DNA from: an uncultured Marmoricola sp.
Lineage (GTDB): Bacteria > Actinomycetota > Actinomycetes > Propionibacteriales > Nocardioidaceae
DNA: 64,000 bases
Assembly (NCBI RefSeq): GCF_943913695.1
Contig: NZ_CALTZE010000002.1
Span: 1-64,000, forward strand
Direction of reading: 5' to 3'
This document shows positions 18,177-25,546 of the stretch, piece by piece. Positions within the stretch are counted from its first letter, which is position 1, and each line of letters opens with the position of its first letter. Made by a program: the position numbers and the translations under genes. The notes under the pieces were generated by a model, which ran no database searches, was not told where the DNA came from, and saw nothing but the letters and a program-made list of their open reading frames with translations.

Positions 18177-19569
18177 CGGCGCCCTGCCGCGTCCACCACG
18201 CCCGGCCCTCGGCCGGCAGCGTGTGGATCGGGTCGTAGTACTCGTAGGTACGGCTCAGCGCCTCGGCGTCGGCCGCCTCGATCGAGGTGCGGTAGTTCTT
18301 GGTCCAGTAGGAGATGCCGCGCACCTCGTCGTAGGAGGCGAGCTGGTGCACCCACCGCTTGCCCACGAAGGGGACGTCGCACACGATCCGTGGCGTCGCG
18401 AAGCCCGGGAGGTAGCCCATGATGTGGTGCTGCAGTCGCTGGGCGTCGGCGACCGAGACCCGCCAGTGCTCCGAGGCGGGGATCATGTCGCACATGTAGA
18501 AGTAGTAGGGCAGGATCTGCGCCCCGTCGAGCAGCCGGAAGCACAGGTCGAGCAGCGCGTGCGGGTCGGCGTTGACCCCGTCGAGCAGCACGCCCTGGTT
18601 GCGCACGTCGCGCACCCCGGCCTCGAACATCGCCCGAGCGGCGTCGGCCACCAGCGGCGTCACCGAGTTGGCGTGGTTGACGTGGGTGTGCAGCGCCAGC
18701 GCGACGCCGCGGGCCCGGGCCTTGGTGGCCACGCGCTCCATGCCCGCACGCACCTCGTCCTGCAGCCAGTGCTGCGGCAGCCCCATCAGGGCCTTGGTGG
18801 CCAGCCGGATGTCGCGGATGTTGTCGACGTCGAGCACCTGGTCCAGGAACTGCTCGAGGCGGGCCCAGGGCATGTTGGCGACGTCGCCGCCGGAGACCAC
18901 CACGTCTCGCACCGACGGCGTACGTCGCAGGTAGTCGAGCATCTCGGCGTGCCGGTCGACGGGCTTGCCGAGGAACTTCAGCTTCTCCACCGCGGGGGTG
19001 GAGTTGCCGACCAGGTCCATGCGGGTGCAGTGCCCGCAGTACTGCGGGCAGGTCGGCAGCAGCTCGGCCAGCACCTTGGTGGGGTAGCGGTGGGTCAGGC
19101 CCTCGACGGCCCACATGTCGTGCTCGTGCAGCGAGTCGCGCGAGGCGTGCGGGTGGGAGGGCCAGTCGGTGCGCCGGTCGGAGTAGACCGGGATCATGTA
19201 GTGCCGCACCGGGTCGGCATACATCGCGTCGGTCAGCGACCCGGGGCCGGCAGGCTCGACGTGCGGCGCCATCGTGTTCATCATCTGCGGCGGCACCAGC
19301 ATCGACATCGTCGCGCGCTCGGCCTGGTCGCGCTCGAGGTCGGCGTAGAAGCGCTCGTCGACGAGGTCGCCCCACAGCTCGCGCAGCTGCTTGAGGTTCT
19401 TCACGCAGTGCGAGCGCTGCCACTGCGCGCTCTCCCACTGCTCGCGGGTGACCTCGCGCCACCCGGGGAAGCGCGTCCAGTCGGGCTCGACCAGCTCGAC
19501 GCGGCGGTAGGGGTAGGGCTGTCCTGTCTCGCGCTCGACCAGGGAGGCGATGGAGGTCTCGATGCTCAC
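18166..19569 (-). CDS. KamA-family radical SAM aminomutase (lysine 2,3-aminomutase-like)
   Basis: 467 residues. The radical SAM cluster motif CPQYCGHC has cysteines at 174, 178 and 181. The N-terminal REVTREQWESAQWQRSHCVK and the later VSGGDVANMPW, ALHTHVNHANSVTP and LPYYFYMCDMIP segments match lysine 2,3-aminomutases, which use PLP and SAM to make L-beta-lysine. The likely PLP lysine is in DVPFVGKRWVHQL. A related glutamate 2,3-aminomutase cannot be excluded. I chose the GTG giving MSIETSIASL, since CATACT ends six bases upstream with a TTGAAC -35 box 18 bases beyond it. No acetyltransferase for acetyl-beta-lysine is adjacent. Confidence 0.85.
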   Translation of the reverse strand: MSIETSIASLVERETGQPYPYRRVELVEPDWTRFPGWREVTREQWESAQWQRSHCVKNLKQLRELWGDLVDERFYADLERDQAERATMSMLVPPQMMNTMAPHVEPAGPGSLTDAMYADPVRHYMIPVYSDRRTDWPSHPHASRDSLHEHDMWAVEGLTHRYPTKVLAELLPTCPQYCGHCTRMDLVGNSTPAVEKLKFLGKPVDRHAEMLDYLRRTPSVRDVVVSGGDVANMPWARLEQFLDQVLDVDNIRDIRLATKALMGLPQHWLQDEVRAGMERVATKARARGVALALHTHVNHANSVTPLVADAARAMFEAGVRDVRNQGVLLDGVNADPHALLDLCFRLLDGAQILPYYFYMCDMIPASEHWRVSVADAQRLQHHIMGYLPGFATPRIVCDVPFVGKRWVHQLASYDEVRGISYWTKNYRTSIEAADAEALSRTYEYYDPIHTLPAEGRAWWTRQGAVTS

Positions 19570-19575
19570 CGGTGA

Positions 19576-19605
19576 AGTATGAGCACAGTCCTTACGGTAG
19601 TTCAA
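19576..19605 (-). promoter_or_regulatory. Promoter of the aminomutase gene
   Basis: On the minus strand TTGAAC (19605-19600), an 18-base spacer and CATACT (19581-19576) form a good -35/-10 pair that ends six bases before the GTG, predicting a leaderless transcript. Confidence 0.6.
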
Positions 19606-20167
19606 TCCACACGCCGCAAGACTTGCCGTTGACGGGGGTCTATACGGGAAGATGTCTTGACGCCGATCGGAAGCCGGCGGGATCCGCTCGGGTGGCCCCT
19701 CAGAGGCGGCGGCCGAGGGGCTGACTCCGGCCCGGTGAGCGTCGGTCCAGCAGGTGGATAGACCGCTCGGCGTGTCCGGTGCGACACGCCGTGAGGAGCC
19801 GATTTTCGTCACCAGATCGTCGATCTCCGTGCACCTGCCCTGACCTGCGTCTTCGAGACATCCGCGCTGGTCAGTGGAGTCTTGACAGTGCGCCGCCGCG
19901 ACGAGAGTGTCTGTCGGAGTTTCTCCGGGCAGCACGTCCGGGTCCCCACGTCCGGCTGTTGCGACGCCGAGCCATCTCGCCAAGATGGTGATCGGTCGGC
20001 GCACTTGGCGGGTCGGTCGTCGTGGTCTCCTGGACGGGAGGACGCGGGGGGAGCGAGACGACCAGTAGACAACGCTCCCGACACTGGCAACCGGTCAGTG
20101 CGGGGACGGTCCGAAGGTCCTCGTCGTTCCCCCCGTCCTGCCCTCTCGGCCCGGCTGGCCTCCCCGG
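19606..20167. other. Long intergenic region, no gene recognised
   Basis: About 560 bases between divergent genes, visibly less GC-rich than the surroundings. No frame gives a credible protein. It holds a perfect hairpin at 19768-19791 (arms CGGCGTGTC and GACACGCCG), followed within 15 bases by GATTTTCG, and a second pair of 7-base arms, CGCCAAG and CTTGGCG, near 19978 and 20004. A small RNA on the plus strand ending at the first hairpin is possible, but I see no convincing promoter for it. Confidence 0.4.
19768..19791 (+). terminator. Hairpin with short T-run in the long intergenic region
   Basis: Nine-base perfect arms with a 6-base loop, then TTTT 11 bases later. It could end an unannotated small transcript; no gene is upstream on this strand. 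Confidence 0.35.
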
Positions 20168-20180
20168 TAGGTTGCCGGGC

Positions 20181-20978
20181 ATGACGCCGTCCCAGGCAGC
20201 GGGGCCCCACGGGCTCGGCCGGGTCCTCATGGTGGTCCCCACCTACGACGAGGCACTCAACCTCCCCGAGCTCGTACGCCGCCTGCGTGCCGCGCAGCCC
20301 GACGTCGACCTGCTCGTGGTCGATGACGGCTCGCCCGACGGCACCGGCCGCATCGCCGAGGAGATCGCCGCGAGCGACCCCCACGTCACCGTGCTGCACC
20401 GCACCGCCAAGCAGGGGCTGGGTGCGGCCTACCTGCACGGCTTCGCCGTGGCGCTCGAGCGGGGCTACGACGTAGTGGGCGAGATGGACGCCGACGGCTC
20501 CCACCAGCCGGAGCAGCTCGACCGTCTGCTGGCCGCGCTGGTGGACGCCGACCTGGTGATCGGGTCGCGCTGGGTGCGCGGCGGCTCGATCGTCAACTGG
20601 CCGCGCAGCCGCGAGCTGCTCTCACGCGGCGGCAACCTCTACACCCGCGCCCTGCTCGGCATGCCCGTGCGCGACGCCACGGCCGGCTACCGGCTCTTCC
20701 GGCGAGCGACCCTCGAGACCATCGACCTGGCCAGCGTGCAGTCGCTGGGCTACGTCTTCCAGGCCGACCTGGCCTACCGCACCGTGCGTGCCGGGCTGCG
20801 GGTGGTGGAGGTGCCGATCGAGTTCGTCGAGCGGGTGCGGGGCGAGTCCAAGATGAGCCGCGACGTGGCCGTGGAGTCGCTGCGCCGGATCACCCGGTGG
20901 GGGATCGCGGAGCGCCGCCGCCAGCTGCGCGCCGCCCTGGGGCGGGTGCGCGGACGACGGAACACCGCACCGGACTGA
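20181..20978 (+). CDS. ppm1: Polyprenol monophosphomannose synthase
   Basis: 265 residues, a GT2 glycosyltransferase of the dolichol-phosphate mannose synthase type: VVPTYDEALNLPELVRRL, VVDDGSPDGTGRIAEEIA, and the metal-binding EMDADGSHQPEQ. NWPRSRELLSRGGNLYTRALL and PIEFVERVRGESKMS are the usual C-terminal signatures. It should transfer mannose from GDP-mannose to polyprenyl phosphate for protein O-mannosylation or glycolipids. There is no fused acyltransferase domain. TAGGTT with a 7-base gap predicts a leaderless mRNA starting at this ATG. fxsA follows 15 bases downstream, the usual actinobacterial neighbour. Confidence 0.92.
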   Translation: MTPSQAAGPHGLGRVLMVVPTYDEALNLPELVRRLRAAQPDVDLLVVDDGSPDGTGRIAEEIAASDPHVTVLHRTAKQGLGAAYLHGFAVALERGYDVVGEMDADGSHQPEQLDRLLAALVDADLVIGSRWVRGGSIVNWPRSRELLSRGGNLYTRALLGMPVRDATAGYRLFRRATLETIDLASVQSLGYVFQADLAYRTVRAGLRVVEVPIEFVERVRGESKMSRDVAVESLRRITRWGIAERRRQLRAALGRVRGRRNTAPD

Positions 20979-20993
20979 GACGTTGGGACGCAC

Positions 20994-21485
20994 ATGAGCG
21001 CACGCACACGCCGATTCCCCTGGTGGGTCCTCGGCATCGCCTTCGTGGTGGTCCCGCTGCTGGAGATCTGGACGATCGTCTCCGTGGGACAGGTCGTCGG
21101 TCCGTGGTGGACCATCGCGCTCCTGCTGGCGGCCGGCGTGGTCGGCTCCTGGCTGGTCAAGCGCGAGGGCGGCCGGGCCTGGCGCGCCTTCGGCGAGGCG
21201 CTGCAGTCCGGTCGCATGCCGCACCGGGAGATCGCCGACGGTGTGCTGATCCTCGTCGGCGGCACCCTGATGATCACGCCGGGATTCCTCTCCGACGTGC
21301 TCGGCGTGGTGATGATCCTGCCGTTCACCCGTCCGCTGGGCCGGGCACTGCTGGCGCGGGCCATCGGCCGGCGCCTCGCGGCGACGTACGCCTCGGGGAG
21401 CTTCCCGGGCGCGGCCACGGCGGGCAACCGGCGACCACCCCGTCAGGGCGACGTGGTGCAGGGGGAGGTCATCGACCCCGGCTGA
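20994..21485 (+). CDS. fxsA: FxsA family membrane protein
   Basis: 163 residues. WVLGIAFVVVPLLEIWTIVS and IADGVLILVGGTLMITPGFL, followed by SDVLGVVMILPFTRPLGRAL, are the FxsA signatures, with three or so membrane segments and a polar tail. In E. coli FxsA affects exclusion of phage T7; in actinobacteria its role is not known. It is probably co-transcribed with ppm1. Its stop lies 13 bases from the convergent rbpA stop. Confidence 0.88.
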   Translation: MSARTRRFPWWVLGIAFVVVPLLEIWTIVSVGQVVGPWWTIALLLAAGVVGSWLVKREGGRAWRAFGEALQSGRMPHREIADGVLILVGGTLMITPGFLSDVLGVVMILPFTRPLGRALLARAIGRRLAATYASGSFPGAATAGNRRPPRQGDVVQGEVIDPG

Positions 21486-21498
21486 GAGCCGGGTCGGG

Positions 21499-21885
21499 CT
21501 AGACCGAGGCCTTGCGCTTGCGGCCGCTGGCGCGGTGCAGGTGCGCGGGGCCGATCTCGCCGCCGCGGAGCAGCTCCAGGCGCTCGGCGAGGATCTCCTC
21601 CAGCTCCTTCTCGGAGCGACGCTCCAGGAGCATGTCCCAGTGGGTGCGGGCGGGCTTCTCGGCCTTGACCTCGGGCTCGATGCCGGAGGTCGCGCGGGCC
21701 TCGGCGCCGCAGCGCGGGCACTCCCACAGCGCGGGGATCTCGGCCTCGACCGACATCGTGATCTCGAACTCGTGACCCCGGGCGCAGGCGTAGCCGACCT
21801 GCTGACGGGCGGCGAACTCGATGCCGCGCTCGTCCTCGAAGCTCTGGCCGCCGAGTCGCGCTCCTCGCAGCGTGCGCTCTGCCAT
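21499..21885 (-). CDS. rbpA: RNA polymerase-binding protein RbpA
   Basis: 128 residues from the ATG giving MAERTLRGARLGG, which has a strong GGAGGAGG site upstream. RbpA binds the beta subunit region and group 1/2 sigma factors and stabilises the open complex; it is essential in mycobacteria. Visible are the N-terminal tail, the RbpA core with paired cysteines (CARGHEFEIT, then CPRCGAEA), and the sigma-interacting THWDMLLERRSEKELEEIL helix. The long leader of about 130 bases starts at a sigma-R-like promoter, as known for Streptomyces rbpA. Confidence 0.95.
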   Translation of the reverse strand: MAERTLRGARLGGQSFEDERGIEFAARQQVGYACARGHEFEITMSVEAEIPALWECPRCGAEARATSGIEPEVKAEKPARTHWDMLLERRSEKELEEILAERLELLRGGEIGPAHLHRASGRKRKASV

Positions 21886-22023
21886 GGGGTCCTCCTCCGT
21901 GATCTGCACCCGCCGACGGGTTCTGCCCTCGGTGCGTGGTGCGGGGTAGGACGCGGCCCGGCGTCGGTCGGCCAGGTGCGTCACCGGTGATTCGGAGCAC
22001 TGACGACTCCGGATGTGTGTTCC

Positions 22024-22049
22024 AACGAGCACACGTCGTCCATGATTCC
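22024..22049 (-). promoter_or_regulatory. Sigma-R type (thiol-stress ECF sigma) promoter of rbpA
   Basis: On the minus strand GGAAT (22049-22045), an exact 18-base spacer and GTT (22026-22024) match the sigma-R/SigH consensus GGAAT-N18-GTT. In Streptomyces coelicolor rbpA belongs to the sigma-R regulon, so both motif and gene agree. Confidence 0.8.
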
Positions 22050-22111
22050 CGAATCGCGCCGCAGATACACATCGCGGGTAGACCAGTGGACCCAGCGGCG
22101 TCCGGGTGTGT

Positions 22112-23494
22112 CTAGACGGCGCGGGGGAGCCGGTTGCCGGCGTCGCGGATGCCACGCTCGGCATCGAGGCGCCACAGGAAGAAGGCGCCGAGCACGAAGA
22201 AGACGATGAGCGCGAGGATCGCGGGCCGGTAGGAGCCGGTGACCTGGAAGACCACGCCGAAGAGCAGGGTGCCGAACCACGACGTGCCGCGCTCGGCGGC
22301 GTTGTAGAAGCTGAAGTAGGCGCCCTCGCGCCCGCGCGGGATCAGCAGGCTGTAGAAGGAGCGCGACAGCGCCTGGGTGCCGCCCATCACCACCCCGATC
22401 GCCACCGCGACCAGCAGGAAGAGCACGAGGTTGCCGCGCGGCAGTGCCAGCGCCGCGACGACGATCGCCATCCAGGCGAAGCAGCCCACGAAGATGCAGC
22501 GGTAGGCGCCGTAGGTGGCGGCCAGCCGCCCGAAGAACAGCGCGCCCCCGAAGGCGACGAACTGGATCAGCAGGATCGTGGCGATCAGCACCGAGGTGTC
22601 GAAGCCCAGCTGCTTCTGGCCGTAGGTCGACGCAGCGTAGATGACCGTCTGGATGCCGTCGTTGTAGAAGACGTAGGCCAGCAGGAAGGTCAGGGTCATC
22701 GGGTAGTTGCGCATGTCGCGGAAGGTCTCGACGAGCTGGCCGAAGCTGCGACGTACGACGCCGCCCTCCACCTCGGCCACCGCCACCGGCGCGTGGTTGC
22801 GCAGCCGCACGAACGGGATGATCGTGAAGCCTGCCCACCACACCGCCGCCGAGAGCATCGAGATCCGCACGGCCATCTCGGTGCCGATGCCGAAGAAGCC
22901 CGGCATCAGCACCACCATGAGGTTGATCAGCAGCAGCACGCCGCCGCCGAGGTAGCCAAAGGCCCACCCGCGCGAGGACACGGCGTCGCGCTCGTCCTCG
23001 GTGGAGATGTCGACCAGGATCGCGTAGTAGCTCACCATCGCGCAGCCGGCGAGCACGCTGCTGGCGACCACCGCGACGGCACCGAGCTGCCAGTTGTCGT
23101 CCTTCATGAAGAACAGCAGCGAGGCGAAGCCCGCGCCGGTCCAGGCGAAGGCGGCCATGTGCACCTTCTTGCGCGCGGAGCGGTCGACCCAGGCCCCGAC
23201 CAGCGGCAGGATGACCGCGCCGGCGATGGTCGCGAAGCTGGTCAGGTAGCTTGGCAGCGAGCCCGCGGCCAGGTCGAGCCCGAGCAGGCTCACGGTGCGG
23301 CTGCACGCCTCGTCGGCGTCGGGGCACCCGGCGGCGCGGCCGGCCACCGTGATCATGTAGGGCCCGAACAGCACGCTGAGGATGGTCGTGTAGTAGGCCG
23401 AGTTGGCCCAGTCGTACCAGTTCCACGCGCGCTGCTGACCACGCCGCTCCTGCGGCGTCAGGTCACGCGCCTCCACGGGCAGCTCGACGCTCAC
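22112..23494 (-). CDS. UMF1-family MFS transporter
   Basis: 460 residues with about twelve membrane segments. The start (RAWNWYDWANSAYYTTILSV) and KKVHMAAFAWTG, GGGVLLLINLMVVLMPG, YNDGIQTVIYAASTYG and RSFYSLLIPRGREGAYFSFYN are typical of the UMF1/Atg22-like branch. The substrate is unknown; Atg22 effluxes amino acids in yeast. The GTG overlaps the stop of the phosphodiesterase gene by four bases, so the two are translated together, which hints at transport of a product of lipid head-group breakdown. Confidence 0.88.
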   Translation of the reverse strand: MSVELPVEARDLTPQERRGQQRAWNWYDWANSAYYTTILSVLFGPYMITVAGRAAGCPDADEACSRTVSLLGLDLAAGSLPSYLTSFATIAGAVILPLVGAWVDRSARKKVHMAAFAWTGAGFASLLFFMKDDNWQLGAVAVVASSVLAGCAMVSYYAILVDISTEDERDAVSSRGWAFGYLGGGVLLLINLMVVLMPGFFGIGTEMAVRISMLSAAVWWAGFTIIPFVRLRNHAPVAVAEVEGGVVRRSFGQLVETFRDMRNYPMTLTFLLAYVFYNDGIQTVIYAASTYGQKQLGFDTSVLIATILLIQFVAFGGALFFGRLAATYGAYRCIFVGCFAWMAIVVAALALPRGNLVLFLLVAVAIGVVMGGTQALSRSFYSLLIPRGREGAYFSFYNAAERGTSWFGTLLFGVVFQVTGSYRPAILALIVFFVLGAFFLWRLDAERGIRDAGNRLPRAV

Positions 23495-24324
23495 GGATGG
23501 GACCTCCACAGTCCTCGGGCGACCAGGACCTCCTTGAGGAGGTCGGTGCGGTCGGTGATCAGGCCGTCGACCCCGAGGTCGAGCAGGTCCACCATCTCCT
23601 GCGGGTCGTCCACCGTCCACACGTGGACCTGGGCGCCCGCGGCGTGGGCGCGGCGTACGAGCTCGGCGGTGACGACGGGGACCGGTCCACGCCGACGGGG
23701 CACCTGCAGCGCGGCGACGCGGCCCCGGGTGGCCAGGCGTACGGCGCGTCCCGACGGCGAGCCGACGAAGAGGGCGACCTCCACGGGGGAGGCCGACGTC
23801 GCGACCCGACCCCGGCTGGCGCGGCGGAAGGCGTCGAGGCGGCGCTGGGAGAAGGAGCCGACGCAGATGCGGTCGTGGCTGCCGGTGCGCTCGATCAGCT
23901 CGGCCAGCGGGACGGCGGCGCCCGCGGACTTCAGGTCGACGTTGAAGCGCGCCTCGGGCAGCTCCTCGAGCAGCTCGGCCATCGTCGGGACGGCGTGCTC
24001 GCCGCCGATGCGTACGGCGGCCAGCTCGCGGGCCGTGAGCCGCGAGAGCCGCCCCGCGTGGTCGGTGAGGCGGTCGAGCAGGGCGTCGTGGAAGGCCACG
24101 ACGGTGCCGTCGCTGGCCGTGTGGACGTCGGTCTCGAGGTAGCGGTAGCCGAGCGCGACGGCGTGCCGGAAGGCGTGCAGGGTGTTCTCCGCACCCAGCA
24201 GCTCGGGGTGCAGCGCACCTCCGCGGTGGGCCATGGCGAGCACCCCCGGGCGCCCCTGCGCGTGGTGCTCGTGGACGGCATCGAGGTAGGCGAAGCCGGT
24301 GCGCGGCGTCCCGGCGTCCTTCAC
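23491..24324 (-). CDS. Glycerophosphodiester phosphodiesterase
   Basis: 277 residues from the GTG giving MKDAGTPRTG; GATACT ends six bases upstream, so I prefer it to the ATG seven codons earlier. Catalytic segments of the GDPD TIM barrel are clear: AHRGGALHPELLGAENTL, YLETDVHTASDGTVVAFHD, RFNVDLKS and the late VHVWTVDDPQEM and GVDGLITDR. It hydrolyses deacylated phospholipids to glycerol-3-phosphate and an alcohol. There is no signal peptide, so it acts in the cytosol. It is the first gene of a unit with the UMF1 transporter. Confidence 0.9.
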   Translation of the reverse strand: MKDAGTPRTGFAYLDAVHEHHAQGRPGVLAMAHRGGALHPELLGAENTLHAFRHAVALGYRYLETDVHTASDGTVVAFHDALLDRLTDHAGRLSRLTARELAAVRIGGEHAVPTMAELLEELPEARFNVDLKSAGAAVPLAELIERTGSHDRICVGSFSQRRLDAFRRASRGRVATSASPVEVALFVGSPSGRAVRLATRGRVAALQVPRRRGPVPVVTAELVRRAHAAGAQVHVWTVDDPQEMVDLLDLGVDGLITDRTDLLKEVLVARGLWRSHP

Positions 24325-24427
24325 CTCGGCAGTATCCCCAGCCATGACCCGATCCTGGCGCGCGAACCGCCGCGAGGCATCCGCGTTGCTACTCAGCTCG
24401 GCCGCTCGCCGGCGGTAGCGTGCAGGC

Positions 24428-24682
24428 ATGCCCACGCTCACCTGCCCGTCCTGCCAGGGAGAGATGTCCGAGCGCTCGCACGACCGGGTCCGGGTGCGCC
24501 AGTGCGGCAGCTGCCAGGGCATCTTCCTCGAGCGTGCCGACCTCGGGAGCCTGGTCGAGGCGGAGTCCGACTGGCACACCTACCGCTCGACCGACACCGC
24601 GCAGCTGCCCCGCATCACCGCCGACATGCCGGCGCCCAAGCCGCGTCCCCGCTCCTACGTCGAGTCGCTCTTCGAGGGCTGA
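24428..24682 (+). CDS. Small zinc-ribbon protein (zf-TFIIB type)
   Basis: 84 residues. Two Cys pairs, CPSCQGEM and CGSCQGIFLERADLGSLVE, form the zf-TFIIB ribbon common in short bacterial proteins of unknown role. The tail is polar. TAGCGT ends six bases before the ATG, so the mRNA is likely leaderless, and the promoter region is shared with the divergent phosphodiesterase. The last 28 bases overlap the 3' end of the convergent ASCH-like gene. Confidence 0.85.
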   Translation: MPTLTCPSCQGEMSERSHDRVRVRQCGSCQGIFLERADLGSLVEAESDWHTYRSTDTAQLPRITADMPAPKPRPRSYVESLFEG

Positions 24683-25503
24683 GCGCCCCACGGCCGGCCG
24701 TCGGGAGCCGTGAGGCCCGCCTCCTCGAGCGCGGCGCTTAGACGGGCGAGGGCGACCGGCCCCACGCCGTGCAGGGCGGCCAGCTCCTCCGCCGGGCGGG
24801 TGGCGACGAGCTCGAGGGAGACCAGCCCCTCCGCCCGCAGCGCCCCGGTCGCCGGCGCGCCGATCTCGCGCGGCAGCGGCGTGCCCGCCGGCCGGGCGGC
24901 ACGCCTACGACGCCGCCCGCCGGCCGCGTCGACTCGGGCGTCGACGACCGCCTCGCCTCGCGGCGAGAGCCGGTAGCCGATCGCGAGCGACTCGGTCAGG
25001 CCGAGCTCCTTGAGCTTGCGCACGTCGCGCTTGAAGGGCGCGGTCTCGCGGCCGAGCTCGGCGGCGAGCTCGGGGGCCCGTCGCTCAGGATGGGCGTCGA
25101 TGATCGCCAGCGTCTCGGACGTCCAGGCACCGTGCGGCGAGGCACGGTCGAGCCGCTCGAGGCGTGCGTGGATCTCGGCCAGCTCCGAGCTGCTCGGCAC
25201 CTGCTCGCGCAGCGCGGCGCGGGGGTCGGGGCCGGCGTACCGGAGCCCCACCCGCCAGGCCGGTCGCTCGCCCCGGGCCTCGAGCGCCACACGCAGCGCC
25301 TCGGCCGAGGCTGCCCCTGCACGCCGGGCGTCGTCGTCGGTCAGGGTGCGGGGGTCGACCTCGTCGACCGAGGTCACCTCGACCAGCCCCAACGCGGTGC
25401 GCAGCCGGGTCCCGACCAGCACGCGCGGGCGCTCCCAGCGACGGAAGGCCAGGTCGACCGTGCCCTGCTTGATCGCCGACAGCTCGGCGGGCCGGATCAT
25501 CAC
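24655..25503 (-). CDS. ASCH-like / helix-hairpin-helix protein
   Basis: 282 residues from a GTG that is immediately followed by ATG, so the true start may be one codon later. The N-terminus (IKQGTVDLAFRRWERPRVLV, then GTRLRTALGLVEVTSVDEVD) resembles ASCH domains, which bind RNA or modified nucleotides. The middle has a winged-helix look (RAPELAAELGRETAPFKRDV), and the C-terminus ends in a helix-hairpin-helix-like LAALHGVGPVALARLSAALE. A nucleic-acid role is likely but unproven. It converges on the zinc-ribbon gene with overlapping ends. Confidence 0.7.
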   Translation of the reverse strand: MMIRPAELSAIKQGTVDLAFRRWERPRVLVGTRLRTALGLVEVTSVDEVDPRTLTDDDARRAGAASAEALRVALEARGERPAWRVGLRYAGPDPRAALREQVPSSSELAEIHARLERLDRASPHGAWTSETLAIIDAHPERRAPELAAELGRETAPFKRDVRKLKELGLTESLAIGYRLSPRGEAVVDARVDAAGGRRRRRAARPAGTPLPREIGAPATGALRAEGLVSLELVATRPAEELAALHGVGPVALARLSAALEEAGLTAPDGRPWGAQPSKSDST

Positions 25504-25546
25504 AGGCCCACCCCACCACGCGCGGGCGCCGTGCGCCCAGGGCCGC

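Noticed and set aside
19882..19910. TTGACA with a -10 17 bases later (promoter for a small RNA)
   Set aside because: The -10 position reads GAGTGT, lacking both conserved A and the usual pattern, so I do not call it.
22006..22111. Short coding frame (SVLRITG-type) upstream of rbpA
   Set aside because: The stretch contains the sigma-R promoter and leader of rbpA and has no ribosome site or homologous look.
24655..25503. Endonuclease or MarR-type regulator for the ASCH-like protein
   Set aside because: No nuclease motif and the winged-helix part does not follow MarR; kept as ASCH-like with helix-hairpin-helix.
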